DNA of 64,000 bases from Candidatus Dormiibacterota bacterium (lineage in GTDB: Bacteria; Chloroflexota; Dormibacteria; Dormibacterales; Dormibacteraceae). A program made the position numbers and the translations under genes. The notes under the pieces were generated by a model. It did no database searches and had not been told where the DNA came from. It worked only from the letters and a program-made list of their open reading frames with translations. Location of the stretch: positions 132,409 to 196,408 of the forward strand of contig PNAG01000023.1 in assembly GCA_003169845.1 (NCBI GenBank). The letters are read 5' to 3'. Positions 7,956-16,958 of this stretch are shown piece by piece. Within the stretch, counting starts at the first letter, position 1, and every line of letters begins with the position of its first letter.

Positions 7956-9626
7956 CTAAGTTTCGACGGATCGGATCGCGAAAACGCAGTCGAACGTGCC
8001 CGTCACAGAGCCACACTCGACCTCCTCCACGTACCAGTCGTTGGCCAGTCCCGCCCAGCGGAGGATGGTCTCGATGGTGGCCGTCCAGATGTGGCACGAC
8101 TTCACAGTTTTGATGCGCCCGAGAGCGAACATGTTCGAGAAGTTGACGAGCCAGAACTGGTGCTCGTCCACCTGGAGCCACGCGTGCGTGTGCTCGCCAC
8201 GCACGTTGTCCATGGCTTCGGAGAATCCCTTCACGACGCCGGCCAATTTGCGCTGGCGTCCCGGAACCAGGCGCCGCGGACCGCCCATCCCGTGGCGCCC
8301 GTCCGCCAGCCAGCGCTCGGTCGCCCTGCGTCCCCAGGTCCGGATCATGTCTTCGGCCTCCGGCCCGTACACCGTTTCAAAAGCCTCGTTCAGCCGGCTC
8401 AGGGACTCGACCGGCGATGAGAGCTGATCGTCGTGCGGCGGGTCTTGCTCGACGTACTGGACGAGCCCCGCGGCATAGGCGATCTCGGGCCAGCGGTCGC
8501 CGGTCACATCGCGCGCGACGTGGACGAGATTGCTCACGTGCGAGTTCAGGATGAAACGCCCACGCGCCCGCGACGCGCGCACGCCCATCAGCTCGAGGGT
8601 CCTGATCGCCGAACCGCCCACAGCGGTCGGAGTCGGGATGGGAGAGCCGTGCAGCGCGTGCGGCGGCGGAGCCGGCGCCGGTGGCACGACCATCCGCAAA
8701 TTGTGCGAAGCAGTCGGCGGATCGACCGTGATGCCAGGGCGAGGCGGCGCCGTCGCTGTCGCCACGCCTGCCGGTGAGGCGACCGGTGCAGGGACCTGCG
8801 ACCGGCGCTGTGGCAGCCTGGCCATCTGCGCCAGGAGGTCACGCACGGTTTGCGGTCGCTGCGCGGGATCCTTGGCGAGCACCTTGGCAAGCAGCACGTC
8901 GAGCTCGTCCGGCAGCACCGCGTTCAGCTTGACCGCGGAAGGAATCGGCGCATTGACCGTCGAGTACGCGACCTCCATCCGGTTCGAACCGATGAAGGGC
9001 AGGCGGCCGGTCAGCATCTCGAAGGTCAGGACACCCATCGCATAGATGTCGGCGCGCTTGTCCACGTCGTGGCCCATCACCTGCTCGGGGGCCATGTAGC
9101 CGGGCGTCCCGATCGCGAGACCGATCGTGGTGAGGTGCGTCGGCTGGCCCGCTCCGCGGGCGAGGCCGAAGTCGGCCAGCATCGCCCGCCCGTCCGCGTG
9201 GATCAAGACGTTGGTCGGCTTGAGATCGCGATGGACGATCCCCGCGTCGTGCGCGTGCTGCAAGCCGTCACCGATCTCGCGCAGGTAGCGCCATGCGGTC
9301 AGAGTGTCGAGCGGGCCGCGGTTCAGGATGTCCCTCAGCGTGCCGCCGCGGATGAGTGGCATCGTGAGGTACGCCACCCCATCAGTCAGCTCGAAGTCGT
9401 AGATCGGAAGGATGTTCGGGTGATCCAGCTTCGCCAGGGTCTTGGCCTCGGTCTCGAAGCGCTTGACGAAGCCGTCGTCCTGGAAGAGCTCCGAGGACAG
9501 CGCTTTGAGCGCCACCTCGCGGCCGAGCGGCTGCTGGACGGCCCGATAGACCACGGCCATCCCTCCGCCGCCCAGGCGCTCGACGATCTCGTACTGGCCG
9601 ATCCGCGTGCCGGTGAGATCTTTCAC
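7956..9626 (-). CDS. Serine/threonine protein kinase with a C-terminal V4R-like sensor domain
   Basis: 556 residues. Residues 10-275 are a complete Hanks-type kinase: GGGGMAVVYRA P-loop, catalytic Lys in VALKAL, HRDLKPTNVLI, DFGLARG and GTPGYMAPEQ. A Pro/Ala-rich linker (about 280-345) replaces the usual transmembrane segment, so the protein looks cytoplasmic. The last 190 residues form a separate domain ending in VEECGSVTGT-like sequence (actual EVECGSVTGTFDCVFAIR). This resembles the end of 4-vinyl reductase (V4R) and H-NOX-related ligand-binding domains, where Cys pairs follow the last helix. Inference: a small-molecule-gated kinase. The GTG start overlaps the response-regulator stop by 4 bp (GTGA), so it is co-translated with the two-component pair upstream. 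Confidence 0.88.
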   Translation of the reverse strand: MKDLTGTRIGQYEIVERLGGGGMAVVYRAVQQPLGREVALKALSSELFQDDGFVKRFETEAKTLAKLDHPNILPIYDFELTDGVAYLTMPLIRGGTLRDILNRGPLDTLTAWRYLREIGDGLQHAHDAGIVHRDLKPTNVLIHADGRAMLADFGLARGAGQPTHLTTIGLAIGTPGYMAPEQVMGHDVDKRADIYAMGVLTFEMLTGRLPFIGSNRMEVAYSTVNAPIPSAVKLNAVLPDELDVLLAKVLAKDPAQRPQTVRDLLAQMARLPQRRSQVPAPVASPAGVATATAPPRPGITVDPPTASHNLRMVVPPAPAPPPHALHGSPIPTPTAVGGSAIRTLELMGVRASRARGRFILNSHVSNLVHVARDVTGDRWPEIAYAAGLVQYVEQDPPHDDQLSSPVESLSRLNEAFETVYGPEAEDMIRTWGRRATERWLADGRHGMGGPRRLVPGRQRKLAGVVKGFSEAMDNVRGEHTHAWLQVDEHQFWLVNFSNMFALGRIKTVKSCHIWTATIETILRWAGLANDWYVEEVECGSVTGTFDCVFAIRSVET

Positions 9627-10021
9627 TTTCGCTCCAGTGCCAGCTTCGCGACGATCGCGACCAGGTCCGCGAGGCGGAACGGCTTGCTGAGTACGTCGTC
9701 AGCGCCTGCCGCGAGGAATCGCTCCCGGTCGCTCGCCATCGAATGCGCGCTCGCGATGACGATCGGCATCCCCGGCCTCTCGGACTTGATCCGCCTCATC
9801 GCCTCCAGGCCGTCGATCCCGGGCATCGCCACGTCCATGAGGATCATCGAGGGGTGCTGGTTGAGCGCGACATCGACCGCCTGCAGCCCATCCGCCGCGA
9901 TCATCACGGAGTAGCCCGCCTTTTCGAGCACGCGCCTGCAGAGGCGCTGCGCCACATCGTTGTCATCCGCCACCAGCACCGTGAAAGGACCTAGCGCACC
10001 AGTGGTCGTTGCGTCAGGCAT
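9623..10021 (-). CDS. Single-domain response regulator (receiver only)
   Basis: 132 residues. A CheY-like receiver: acidic pair in VLVADDND, phosphoacceptor Asp in ILMDVAMPGIDG, Ser/Thr-class residue in IVIASAHS and Lys in DVLSKPF. There is no output domain, so it must act through protein contact. Start at ATG 10021, which overlaps the histidine kinase stop by 8 bp; its own stop overlaps the Ser/Thr kinase start. The gene order kinase-regulator-kinase suggests a relay from the sensor histidine kinase through this regulator to the downstream Ser/Thr kinase, an inference from overlap only. Confidence 0.9.
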   Translation of the reverse strand: MPDATTTGALGPFTVLVADDNDVAQRLCRRVLEKAGYSVMIAADGLQAVDVALNQHPSMILMDVAMPGIDGLEAMRRIKSERPGMPIVIASAHSMASDRERFLAAGADDVLSKPFRLADLVAIVAKLALERK

Positions 10022-12428
10022 GCCGGCGCTGCAGCGGCGTGACGTTTTCCGCCACCAGGGGAACGGTGAAGTGGAAGGCCGACCCATGACCGACCGCGCT
10101 CTCGACCCAGATCTTGCCTCCATGCATCTCCACGATCTGCTTAACGATCGTCAGGCCCAGTCCAGTCCCGGGAATCGACTGCGCGGCTCCGCTGCGCACC
10201 CTGCGGAAGCGCTCGAAGACGTGCCCGATCTCGTCTGGCGGGATGCCCAGCCCGGTATCGGTCACGCTGACCAGCGCGTATCCGCCCTCGGACCGGGTGG
10301 ACATCGTCACGGTGCCGCCGTCCGGCGAGTACTTGATCGCGTTGTTGACCAGGTTGCTGACCACCTGGATGAGCCGATCGCGGTCTCCCACCACGATCGG
10401 GAGCCGGGGATCGAGGTCGGCCTTGAACTCGACGGCCGTCACGGCGGAACCCGCCCTCGCCATGGCTTCCGTCAACACCTCGTTGATGTCGACGTCGCCC
10501 GCGCGCATGCTCATGCGCCCGGACTCCATCCGGTCGAGGTCCAGCATGTCCCCGATGAGGCGGTTGATCCGGTCCGCGTCATTGAATATGTAGCCGCCGT
10601 ACGCGCGCACCTCGTCCGGCTCCAGGCCGCCGTCGCGGATGAGCTCGCTGAAGCCCTGGATGCCGGTCAGGGCCGTTCGGAACTCATGGCTCACGATCGA
10701 CAGGAACTCGGTCTTGGTGCGATCGAGCTTCTCGAGGTTGGCGTTCGCGCTGCGCTGCGATTCGAGAGCTTCGGCGAGCTGGTCCGAGGTCTCACGCACG
10801 GTGGTGACGTCCTCGATCATCACGAGCAGGTGCTCCGGCCGGCCGTTCGAGTCCGGGATCGAGGTGGCGGTGAGCTGCAGCCACAACCACTTACCGCCAC
10901 CGGTCGCCGCGCGCACCTGAACGCTGCCGCCGTTCGTGAGGCCGGCCAGGAGTGGCGCGAAGCGCTGGCGGGCAGCGGCTTGGTCGTAGGCGCGAAGCAG
11001 GTCTGGCCATGCGCTTGCGCGCATCGCCTCGAAGTCGTGCTCGAGCATTCCCAGAAGAGCCGGGTTGGCTTCGACCAGCTCGCCCTCCGCGCTGATGCGG
11101 ACGATGCCGATCGGAGACCGCTCGAAGATCGCTCGGTGGTCCGCTTCGCTTCGCCGCAACGCCTGGGCCGTGTCCGAGCGGCGGATGAACTGCCCGATCT
11201 CGACACCGACTGTCGATAGCATCGTGATCTCGTCATCCTGGAACGTGCGCGCGTGGCCCGCGAGCAGCTCGATCACGCCGACCACGACGCCGCCGTCGAC
11301 GACGGGGAAGGCGATCACCGACTTCAACCCGGCCTCCCGCGCAACGTCGACACCCGCGTAGTCGCCGGCTTCCCCAAGGTCCTCCTGCGCCGCCACCACT
11401 CCCGCCTGCCAGACCCGACCGAGCAGTCCGAAACCCACCGGAAAGGCCGCCGCGCGGCTCTGGTCGCGAAATGCCTCGAAGCTGGACGCGTCGCGATGCC
11501 AGAAGTGCCGGACGCGGAGCGCGTGCCGTTCCGAGTCCGCCGCCCAGAACTGGGCCAGGTCCTGGTCGAGGTAGGCGCACAGGCTGCTGAGCAGCTGCGG
11601 AACCGCCTGTTCCCAGCTCAAGCCTCCAACCATCACGTGCCGGACCGCGACCAGGCAGTCGCGGAGCCCGTCGAGGCGCTTGCGGACGGAGATGTCGCTC
11701 TCCTGCACGAGCAGCAGCGATTCGCCTGGGACGTGTCCCGGCGCCGCACCGATCGCGATCGCCACCGGCACGCGAGTGCCGTCGCCTCGGACCTGGTTGA
11801 GCTCCGCCTCCCAGCGGACGATGTCGCCACTGCGGAGGAGGGCAAGCGCCTCGCTGAGCACCGCGCGGTCGTTCTCGGCCGTGACCGCCTCCAGCGGCAG
11901 CTGCAGCAGCTCGTCGCGAGGTCGTCCCAGGATCGTCCCCAGCCTCTCGTTGACCTGGACCCACCTGCCTTCGCCGTCGACGAGCGCCAATCCCACCATC
12001 GCCGCCTCGAGCATCAGCCGGAGACGTTCCTCGCTGGCTGCGATGTCGTCCGTCTGCCGCTGGGCCCGGGCCGCGGTGCCGCGGACCTGGCGTACGACCT
12101 CGGTGATCGCCACGGCGGCGACCATCAGCACTATGGCCAGTAGCAGGGCCGGAGTGAGATCGCCGGGCAAACCGCCTCCGACCAGCGACGGTATGAGGAT
12201 CGCGATCGCGGCCAGGACGGCTGTCGCGAGCGACTCCATCCGGCTCAGCTGGAGCGCAGTCAGAAGAATCACGGTGAGATACAGCGGGAAGGCGAGCACG
12301 GGGCCCGCCCCGGCGGCCGCCTGGACGGCGAAGACCGCGGCGATGGCAAAAAAGGGCGTCGCTCGACGCACCAGGCTCGCGGCCCACGACGGCTTTGGGG
12401 CATTCCGTGGGCGGGCGGCTGGCAACAC
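10014..12428 (-). CDS. Membrane sensor histidine kinase with PAS-GAF-PAS sensors
   Basis: 804 residues. Residues 20-115 carry four or five membrane helices (FFAIAAVFAVQ, LTVILLTAL, LLLAIVLMVAAVAI). A PAS domain follows at about 130-250, a GAF domain at 270-420 (ELLAGHARTFQDDEITMLS is a typical GAF end), a second PAS at 430-555, the HisKA dimerisation domain with phospho-His in SIVSHEFRT near 580, and HATPase_c with N box (NLVNNAIKYSPDGG), DTGLGIPPDE and GTGLGLTI. It lacks a receiver; the receiver is the next, overlapping gene. GTG start at 12428, with GAGG about 8 nt upstream and a TACACT box about 50 nt upstream. Confidence 0.92.
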   Translation of the reverse strand: MLPAARPRNAPKPSWAASLVRRATPFFAIAAVFAVQAAAGAGPVLAFPLYLTVILLTALQLSRMESLATAVLAAIAILIPSLVGGGLPGDLTPALLLAIVLMVAAVAITEVVRQVRGTAARAQRQTDDIAASEERLRLMLEAAMVGLALVDGEGRWVQVNERLGTILGRPRDELLQLPLEAVTAENDRAVLSEALALLRSGDIVRWEAELNQVRGDGTRVPVAIAIGAAPGHVPGESLLLVQESDISVRKRLDGLRDCLVAVRHVMVGGLSWEQAVPQLLSSLCAYLDQDLAQFWAADSERHALRVRHFWHRDASSFEAFRDQSRAAAFPVGFGLLGRVWQAGVVAAQEDLGEAGDYAGVDVAREAGLKSVIAFPVVDGGVVVGVIELLAGHARTFQDDEITMLSTVGVEIGQFIRRSDTAQALRRSEADHRAIFERSPIGIVRISAEGELVEANPALLGMLEHDFEAMRASAWPDLLRAYDQAAARQRFAPLLAGLTNGGSVQVRAATGGGKWLWLQLTATSIPDSNGRPEHLLVMIEDVTTVRETSDQLAEALESQRSANANLEKLDRTKTEFLSIVSHEFRTALTGIQGFSELIRDGGLEPDEVRAYGGYIFNDADRINRLIGDMLDLDRMESGRMSMRAGDVDINEVLTEAMARAGSAVTAVEFKADLDPRLPIVVGDRDRLIQVVSNLVNNAIKYSPDGGTVTMSTRSEGGYALVSVTDTGLGIPPDEIGHVFERFRRVRSGAAQSIPGTGLGLTIVKQIVEMHGGKIWVESAVGHGSAFHFTVPLVAENVTPLQRRHA

Positions 12429-12477
12429 CTCAGAAACCTCGCCCCCCCTGGCGGGATGGAAGGTGCGCAGGTTGCAA

Positions 12478-12483
12478 AGTGTA
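12478..12483 (-). promoter_or_regulatory. Putative -10 box TACACT for the histidine kinase operon
   Basis: TACACT on the minus strand would start transcription near 12470, giving a 5' leader of about 40 nt with a GAGG ribosome site before the GTG at 12428. Confidence 0.4.
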
Positions 12484-12730
12484 GCCGCGCTACTTTCGCC
12501 AGAGCCCCTCTTATCCCAATGGGGCGCGATTCCGCGGGGCGCCGGATATTCGCGGCATCGACGGGCGGAGCCAAGGAAAGGGTGGCGACGCTACGAGCGC
12601 TTCCTGCGGGGTCCCCGCGTCGTGGTCGCGAGGGCGGCGAAGCGGCGCCGGGCCCCTTGACGCCGGCTTCAGCACAGCAGGCGCCCGCCGTCCAGGACGC
12701 GAAGATCCAAGGTCCGCGGGAGCGCGCCGC
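12484..12730. other. Divergent intergenic region between two histidine kinase genes
   Basis: About 250 bp between divergent sensor kinases. It contains a GC-rich palindrome, GCGGGG T CCCCGC at 12606-12618, possibly an operator or structural element. A 92-codon plus-strand frame crosses it but has Arg/Ala/Gly-rich, shadow-like composition and no ribosome site, so I do not call it a gene. Confidence 0.5.
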
Positions 12731-12736
12731 TTAGGT
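12731..12736 (+). promoter_or_regulatory. Possible -10 box TTAGGT for the hybrid kinase
   Basis: TTAGGT is followed by 7 nt and the ATG at 12744. The box is weaker than the others (second base is T), but the spacing is the same. Confidence 0.35.
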
Positions 12737-12743
12737 CGGCGCC

Positions 12744-15077
12744 ATGGTGTTGGGAGCACGACACTTGGTTAAGCTGAGCCCCCGGCTGTTGAAGTTGAAC
12801 GCCCCGACCACGCCGCTGCAAGCCGACGGACTGAGCCGCCGCGTCTACCCGTTCCTCGGGCTCGCCATCGTCGGCCTCGTAAGCCTTCACGGCTATTCGG
12901 CGGTGATCGCCTCCCCGGTGCTCGCGGGAGCCGCCGTGGTCGGGGTCATCCTCGTCCTGATGCCGCTGGCGCAGATCGACACACCCGCCAGAAACGGCAT
13001 CCTGACAGCTCTGCCCGTGGTGGTCGGGTTTGGCATGGCGCTCTATCCCCTCTGGGGGATGTCGGAGTTCGGCCTTGGCATCTCCATCGTCCTGACGGCG
13101 CTCGCAAGCGCGCTGGTGCTGCTGCCCTGGGAGCGCATCCCGAGGTACCTCCACGCCGTGTCGCCAATCGGCGGACTGGCGATCGCGTTCGCGCTCGAGG
13201 TCCAGTTCGGGCTCAGCATCGTCCGGGCATTCCCCTTCGTACTCCTACCCTTGATCTTCCTCGCGCTCTACTACACGTCTGTCGAGTTCGCCGTCGGCGC
13301 GGTGCTCGCGGTCGCCGACCTCGTGCTGGTCACGGTGGTCAACCCCGCCGCCGGCGACCCCGCGGCGGCATCGCTCGAGGCGCTGCTGCTCATCGCTTTC
13401 GGCATCCTCGTCCGGCGCGTGGTCATCCAGCTCGAGCACAACCGCTCGGCAGCCGCGGACGCGGAGTCCGCCAAGTCGGAACTGCTCGCCGATGTTTCAC
13501 AGCGCAACCAGGAGTTGCAGGAGCTGACTCGCCTCAAGTCCGAGTTCCTCGCCACGATGAGCCATGAGATCCGCACGCCGATGAACGGGGTGATCGGGAT
13601 GACCGGGCTCCTGATGGAAACAGAGCTGTCGCCCGAGCAGCGCGAGTACGTGGAGACAGTACGCACCTCCGGTGACGCACTGCTGGAGATCATCAACGAC
13701 ATCCTCGATTTCTCGAAGATCGAGGCTGGGCGCGTTCGCCTGGAGACCATCGATTTCAGCCCCAAGCACGTGCTGGAAGAGGCGGTGGAGCTGTTCGCGG
13801 AAGCCGCGGCGAACAAGGGCATCGAGCTGGTCCTCGACGTCGGGGAGCACGTCCCGGAGCACGCGATTGGCGACCCCGGCCGGCTGCGGCAGGTGCTCAT
13901 CAACCTGATCGCCAACGCGATCAAGTTCACCGATACCGGCGAGGTGATCGTCCGCGCGCGCCGTCACGAGGGCAGCGGCCCCGGCCTTTTGATCCAGTTC
14001 GAAGTCTCCGACACCGGCATCGGGCTCACGACCGAGGAGCAGACCCGCGTCTTTTCGACTTACTCGCAGGTGGACAGCTCGACCACGCGCAAGCACGGTG
14101 GGACCGGGCTCGGCCTCGCAATCGCGCGAATGCTCACGCAGCTGATGGCCGGCGAGATCGGCGTCGAGAGCGAAAAGGGTTCCGGCAGCCGGTTCTGGTT
14201 CACGGCGCGATTTCGCGAAGTGGAGGGAAAGCGACGCGCGGCCCAGCCGCCGGTCAGCCTCGCCGGCACCTTCGTGGCCGTGGTCGACGACAACCGCACC
14301 AATCGCGCGATCCTCGAGCGCTACCTCAATTCGTGGGGCCTACGCGAGCGGAGCTTCGAGAGCGGCGGCGAGGCGCTGCGCGAGATGCAGGATGCGGCTC
14401 GGGGGGACGACGGGTTTGATGTCGCAATCGTCGACATGATGATGCCGGGGATGGACGGCCGGACCGTGGCGAGTGAGATCCGCGCGGACGAGCGGTTGAA
14501 GGAGCTCGTCGTAATCCTCCTCACGTCAGCCGGCCAGTCCGACGTGCCGGTGCCAGGCGTGGACGCGGAGCTCGTGAAACCGGTGCGCCCTTCCCAGCTG
14601 TTCGATGTCCTCCACACCCTCCTCGCCGAACGCTCCCTTCGAGCTGAGCCGCCGGCCCCGCCCGCTGAGCTCGGCCCCCCTGACCCGGCGCGCGGCTGGT
14701 CTCGCGTCCTGGTTGTCGAAGACAACGCGGCCAACCTGAAGGTCACGGTAAGGATGGTCGAGCGCCTGGGCTACCGCGCCGACGTAGCGTCGGACGGCGC
14801 GGAGGCGGTGGGAATTCTCCAGCGGGTCCAGTACGACGCCGTGCTGATGGATTGCCAGATGCCAGAGATGGACGGCTACGAGGCGACTCGGCTGATCAGG
14901 GCGAACGAGAGTGGCGGACGCCACATGCCGATCATCGCGATGACCGCCGCCGCCCTCACAGGCGATCGCGAACGCTGCCTGGCCGCGGGAATGGACGACT
15001 ACATCTCCAAACCGGTAAAGCTGCACGTGGTGGCGGCCCTACTAGAACGCTGGATAGCCCTCCCCAAAACGGTGTAA
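12744..15077 (+). CDS. Membrane hybrid histidine kinase with two receiver domains
   Basis: 777 residues. Residues 30-230 contain six or seven hydrophobic helices. A coiled linker leads to HisKA with phospho-His in [16 protein letters not shown] (about 275), then HATPase_c with N box [20 protein letters not shown] and [10 protein letters not shown]. Two receivers follow: REC1 (about 510-620) with VVDDNRTN and phosphoacceptor Asp in [11 protein letters not shown]; its Lys is in [11 protein letters not shown]2 (about 650-770) has [19 protein letters not shown] and YISKPV. There is no HPt domain, so an external phosphotransfer protein is likely. ATG start at 12744, preceded by a possible -10 box at 7 nt. 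Confidence 0.92.
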   Translation: MVLGARHLVKLSPRLLKLNAPTTPLQADGLSRRVYPFLGLAIVGLVSLHGYSAVIASPVLAGAAVVGVILVLMPLAQIDTPARNGILTALPVVVGFGMALYPLWGMSEFGLGISIVLTALASALVLLPWERIPRYLHAVSPIGGLAIAFALEVQFGLSIVRAFPFVLLPLIFLALYYTSVEFAVGAVLAVADLVLVTVVNPAAGDPAAASLEALLLIAFGILVRRVVIQLEHNRSAAADAESAKSELLADVSQRNQELQELTRLKSEFLATMSHEIRTPMNGVIGMTGLLMETELSPEQREYVETVRTSGDALLEIINDILDFSKIEAGRVRLETIDFSPKHVLEEAVELFAEAAANKGIELVLDVGEHVPEHAIGDPGRLRQVLINLIANAIKFTDTGEVIVRARRHEGSGPGLLIQFEVSDTGIGLTTEEQTRVFSTYSQVDSSTTRKHGGTGLGLAIARMLTQLMAGEIGVESEKGSGSRFWFTARFREVEGKRRAAQPPVSLAGTFVAVVDDNRTNRAILERYLNSWGLRERSFESGGEALREMQDAARGDDGFDVAIVDMMMPGMDGRTVASEIRADERLKELVVILLTSAGQSDVPVPGVDAELVKPVRPSQLFDVLHTLLAERSLRAEPPAPPAELGPPDPARGWSRVLVVEDNAANLKVTVRMVERLGYRADVASDGAEAVGILQRVQYDAVLMDCQMPEMDGYEATRLIRANESGGRHMPIIAMTAAALTGDRERCLAAGMDDYISKPVKLHVVAALLERWIALPKTV

Positions 15078-15301
15078 GTATTTTTCACCTCGATGCCGTC
15101 TGAGCCGCGCCAGAAACCACCGGTATACCTCCAGTCGCTCTTCCACTCCGGCGGGTCGCGGCGCGCCTCGAAGTCGACCCAGGCCTTTCGAAACGATGCC
15201 ACTCCGCGCGGTTCGAGGACTCCAACTGTGGCCAGAGTCATCACCAGGTGTCGGCGCTGAGACCCGTTGGAGGCCGGAAGGGCCTTGGGATCGACCGGCA
15301 T
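14999..15301 (-). CDS. Small hypothetical protein of about 100 residues
   Basis: A 100-residue frame starting ATG at 15301 (or the adjacent ATG at 15304), with a good Shine-Dalgarno GGAGG 6-9 nt upstream; this is my main reason to believe it. The protein is rich in aromatic and charged residues in the middle (FRKAWVDFEARRDPPEW, then KSDWRYTGGFWRG) and basic at the end. The last 79 bp overlap, antisense, the end of the hybrid kinase gene, so the C-terminal 25 residues may be constrained by that gene. No family recognised. It could also be translated only in part or be a spurious frame. Confidence 0.5.
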   Translation of the reverse strand: MPVDPKALPASNGSQRRHLVMTLATVGVLEPRGVASFRKAWVDFEARRDPPEWKSDWRYTGGFWRGSDGIEVKNTYTVLGRAIQRSSRAATTCSFTGLEM

Positions 15302-15407
15302 CATTGCCGCCTCCGAAATAATGCAGGGCTAGGTCCGCGCGAAAAGCGTCGAATTCCGCGCATCGAGACGTACGGAGTACGCGGAACAACCGGCCGCCGG
15401 GAGCAGG

Positions 15408-16541
15408 TCAAACGCGCTTGAGCGCCAGCACCGTCACGTCATCAAACAGATCGCGGCCCTTGGAACCCTGGGCCAGGATGTCCACGAGCTCCTGCGCGGT
15501 GCCCGCCCGCCGCGCCTCATAAGGAAGAGGCACGTCCTTGGTCGCGAGGTCGGGTCGCAGGTCGAGCAGCCCATCCGAGAAAACGACCAGCGTGTCGCCC
15601 GGGTTCAAGGTGACGGTCCCGACGGCGAACAGCGTGTCGGGAAAGATGCCGATCGGCGCGCTGCGCAAAGGCAGCGTCTCCTGTCCGGTCGCGCCGCGCA
15701 GCAACCGCGCGTGCCCGTGGCCCGCGTCGACGTATCGCAGCTCGCCCGATGATGGCTCGAACGCAGCGTGAAAAGCCGTCACGTAGGCGTGGTTCACCTC
15801 GAGGGCTGCGGCCATGACGTCAGATGCGCGCTTCACGCCGACGTCGAGCTCTGAGATCCCCGCGGAGCCGCGGAGCGCGGCCCTCGCCGTGGCCATCATC
15901 AGTGCGGCCGGCAGCCCCTTGCCCATCACGTCACCCAGCGTGACGACCAGCTGGCCCCCGTCCTGGCGGTACCAGTCGTAGAAATCGCCGCTGATCTCCT
16001 TCGCGGCCGTGAAGTGCGCGGCCAGCTCGAAGCCGTCTTCCTTCAACGGCGAGGCGGGCAGCATTCCCGCCTGGAGCTCGATGGCGCGGCGCATCTGGTC
16101 GGCGCGGTCGTCCAGCATCCCTTCCATCCGCCGCAGGGTGGCCCGATGCTCCAGCTCCAGGCTGCGGCGTTGAAGGTTGTTGACCACCGTCAGGTAGAGC
16201 TGGGTCGCACCGACGGGCTTCACCATATACGCGTACGCGCCGTGCTCGATCGCCGCCCTGCCCAGCTCGGGATCGTCGACCCCGGAAATCATCACTACGG
16301 CCGTGTCGGGGCGCCTGGCACGCAGCTCCTCCAGGAGTCCGTACCCAGACTCGTCGGGGAGCCGCACATCGAGCAGGGCGAGCGCGTAGTCGGTGGACTC
16401 GAAGAGCCTCCTGGCGTCGGCAGCGCTGAAGGCGACGTCCGATTCGAAGCCGCGGCTGCGCAGTGTCCGCTCCATGAGCTTCGCCAGAGCTTGCTCATCG
16501 TCGACGATCAGCAACCGTTGTAACGGCCCCGGCGAGCTCAC
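15408..16541 (-). CDS. Response regulator with PP2C-type (SpoIIE/RsbU) phosphatase output
   Basis: About 377 residues. The N-terminal receiver (RLLIVDDEQ, ALLDVRLPDESG with the phosphoacceptor Asp, YMVKPV) is followed by a helical linker (about 125-165) and a PPM/SpoIIE phosphatase domain: EISGDFYDWY, TLGDVMGKGLPAALMM, VDAGHGHARLL and FSDGLLDL, with the metal-binding Asp residues in GDF, GDV and SDG. It would dephosphorylate a phospho-STAS antagonist, the next gene being the obvious partner. Start moved to GTG 16541 because TACACT lies exactly 7 nt upstream; an in-frame TTG at 16565 would put the promoter inside the gene. It is divergent from the STAS gene, so both are likely co-regulated. 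Confidence 0.9.
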   Translation of the reverse strand: MSSPGPLQRLLIVDDEQALAKLMERTLRSRGFESDVAFSAADARRLFESTDYALALLDVRLPDESGYGLLEELRARRPDTAVVMISGVDDPELGRAAIEHGAYAYMVKPVGATQLYLTVVNNLQRRSLELEHRATLRRMEGMLDDRADQMRRAIELQAGMLPASPLKEDGFELAAHFTAAKEISGDFYDWYRQDGGQLVVTLGDVMGKGLPAALMMATARAALRGSAGISELDVGVKRASDVMAAALEVNHAYVTAFHAAFEPSSGELRYVDAGHGHARLLRGATGQETLPLRSAPIGIFPDTLFAVGTVTLNPGDTLVVFSDGLLDLRPDLATKDVPLPYEARRAGTAQELVDILAQGSKGRDLFDDVTVLALKRV

Positions 16542-16548
16542 GCCCAGC

Positions 16549-16554
16549 AGTGTA
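16549..16554 (-). promoter_or_regulatory. Putative -10 box TACACT for a leaderless phosphatase transcript
   Basis: TACACT followed by 7 nt and the GTG at 16541 on the minus strand. Confidence 0.5.
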
Positions 16555-16582
16555 GAGAGGCTCAACTCGAGACTGTGTGACC

Positions 16583-16588
16583 CATAAT
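16583..16588 (+). promoter_or_regulatory. Putative -10 box CATAAT for the STAS operon
   Basis: CATAAT is followed, 8 nt later, by a five-codon frame (GTG at 16597 to TAA at 16612-16614) that ends directly before the GTG of the STAS gene. GGGAG inside it can serve as the ribosome site for that gene. Confidence 0.4.
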
Positions 16589-16614
16589 GAGCCCCCGTGC
16601 TGGGAGCCCGTTAA

Positions 16615-16956
16615 GTGAGCCTTGAAGTCCAGAGCCGCCAGGTCGACAACGGAGTTACCGTGGTCGCCCCCACCGGCCGCCTCGACGTGGCCGGAGCACC
16701 TGCATTGAAGGACGCGATCGGCGAGGCCGTGAAAAACGGCAAGCCCCGGGTCGTCATCGACCTGGAGGGCGTCAGCTTCGTGGACAGCACCGGCCTTGGC
16801 TCCGTCATCTCCGCGCTGAAGCAGATTCGCAGCTCAGAAGGCGACCTGAGGCTGGCCGCTCCCAACCAGCAGGTCCGCGTCGTGCTCGAGCTGACCACGC
16901 TCGACCGGGTGTTTCCTTACTTCGCCACAGTCGAGGAAGCCCTGACTGGCTTCTGA
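16615..16956 (+). CDS. Anti-anti-sigma factor, STAS domain (RsbV-like)
   Basis: 113 residues, a complete STAS domain: VVAPTGRLDVAGAPAL, VVIDLEGVSFVDSTGLGSV with the regulatory Ser in DSTG, and LAAPNQQVRVVLELTTLD. When unphosphorylated it binds the RsbW-type kinase and frees its target; the kinase phosphorylates the DSTG Ser and a PP2C phosphatase removes the phosphate. The cognate kinase is the next gene and a suitable phosphatase is divergent upstream, so all partners are at hand. GTG start at 16615 with GGGAG about 8 nt upstream; a five-codon leader frame stops directly before it. No sigma factor is encoded nearby. Confidence 0.92.
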   Translation: MSLEVQSRQVDNGVTVVAPTGRLDVAGAPALKDAIGEAVKNGKPRVVIDLEGVSFVDSTGLGSVISALKQIRSSEGDLRLAAPNQQVRVVLELTTLDRVFPYFATVEEALTGF

Positions 16957-16958
16957 CG

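Noticed and set aside
9960-11219. Plus-strand frame (419 codons) across the histidine kinase
   Set aside because: Antisense to a kinase with complete HisKA and HATPase motifs.
12456-12734. 92-codon plus-strand frame between divergent kinases
   Set aside because: No ribosome site, Arg/Ala/Gly-rich, and it overlaps the promoter area of the hybrid kinase.
16597-16614. Five-codon frame directly before the STAS gene
   Set aside because: Too short to judge; noted with the promoter but not called a gene.
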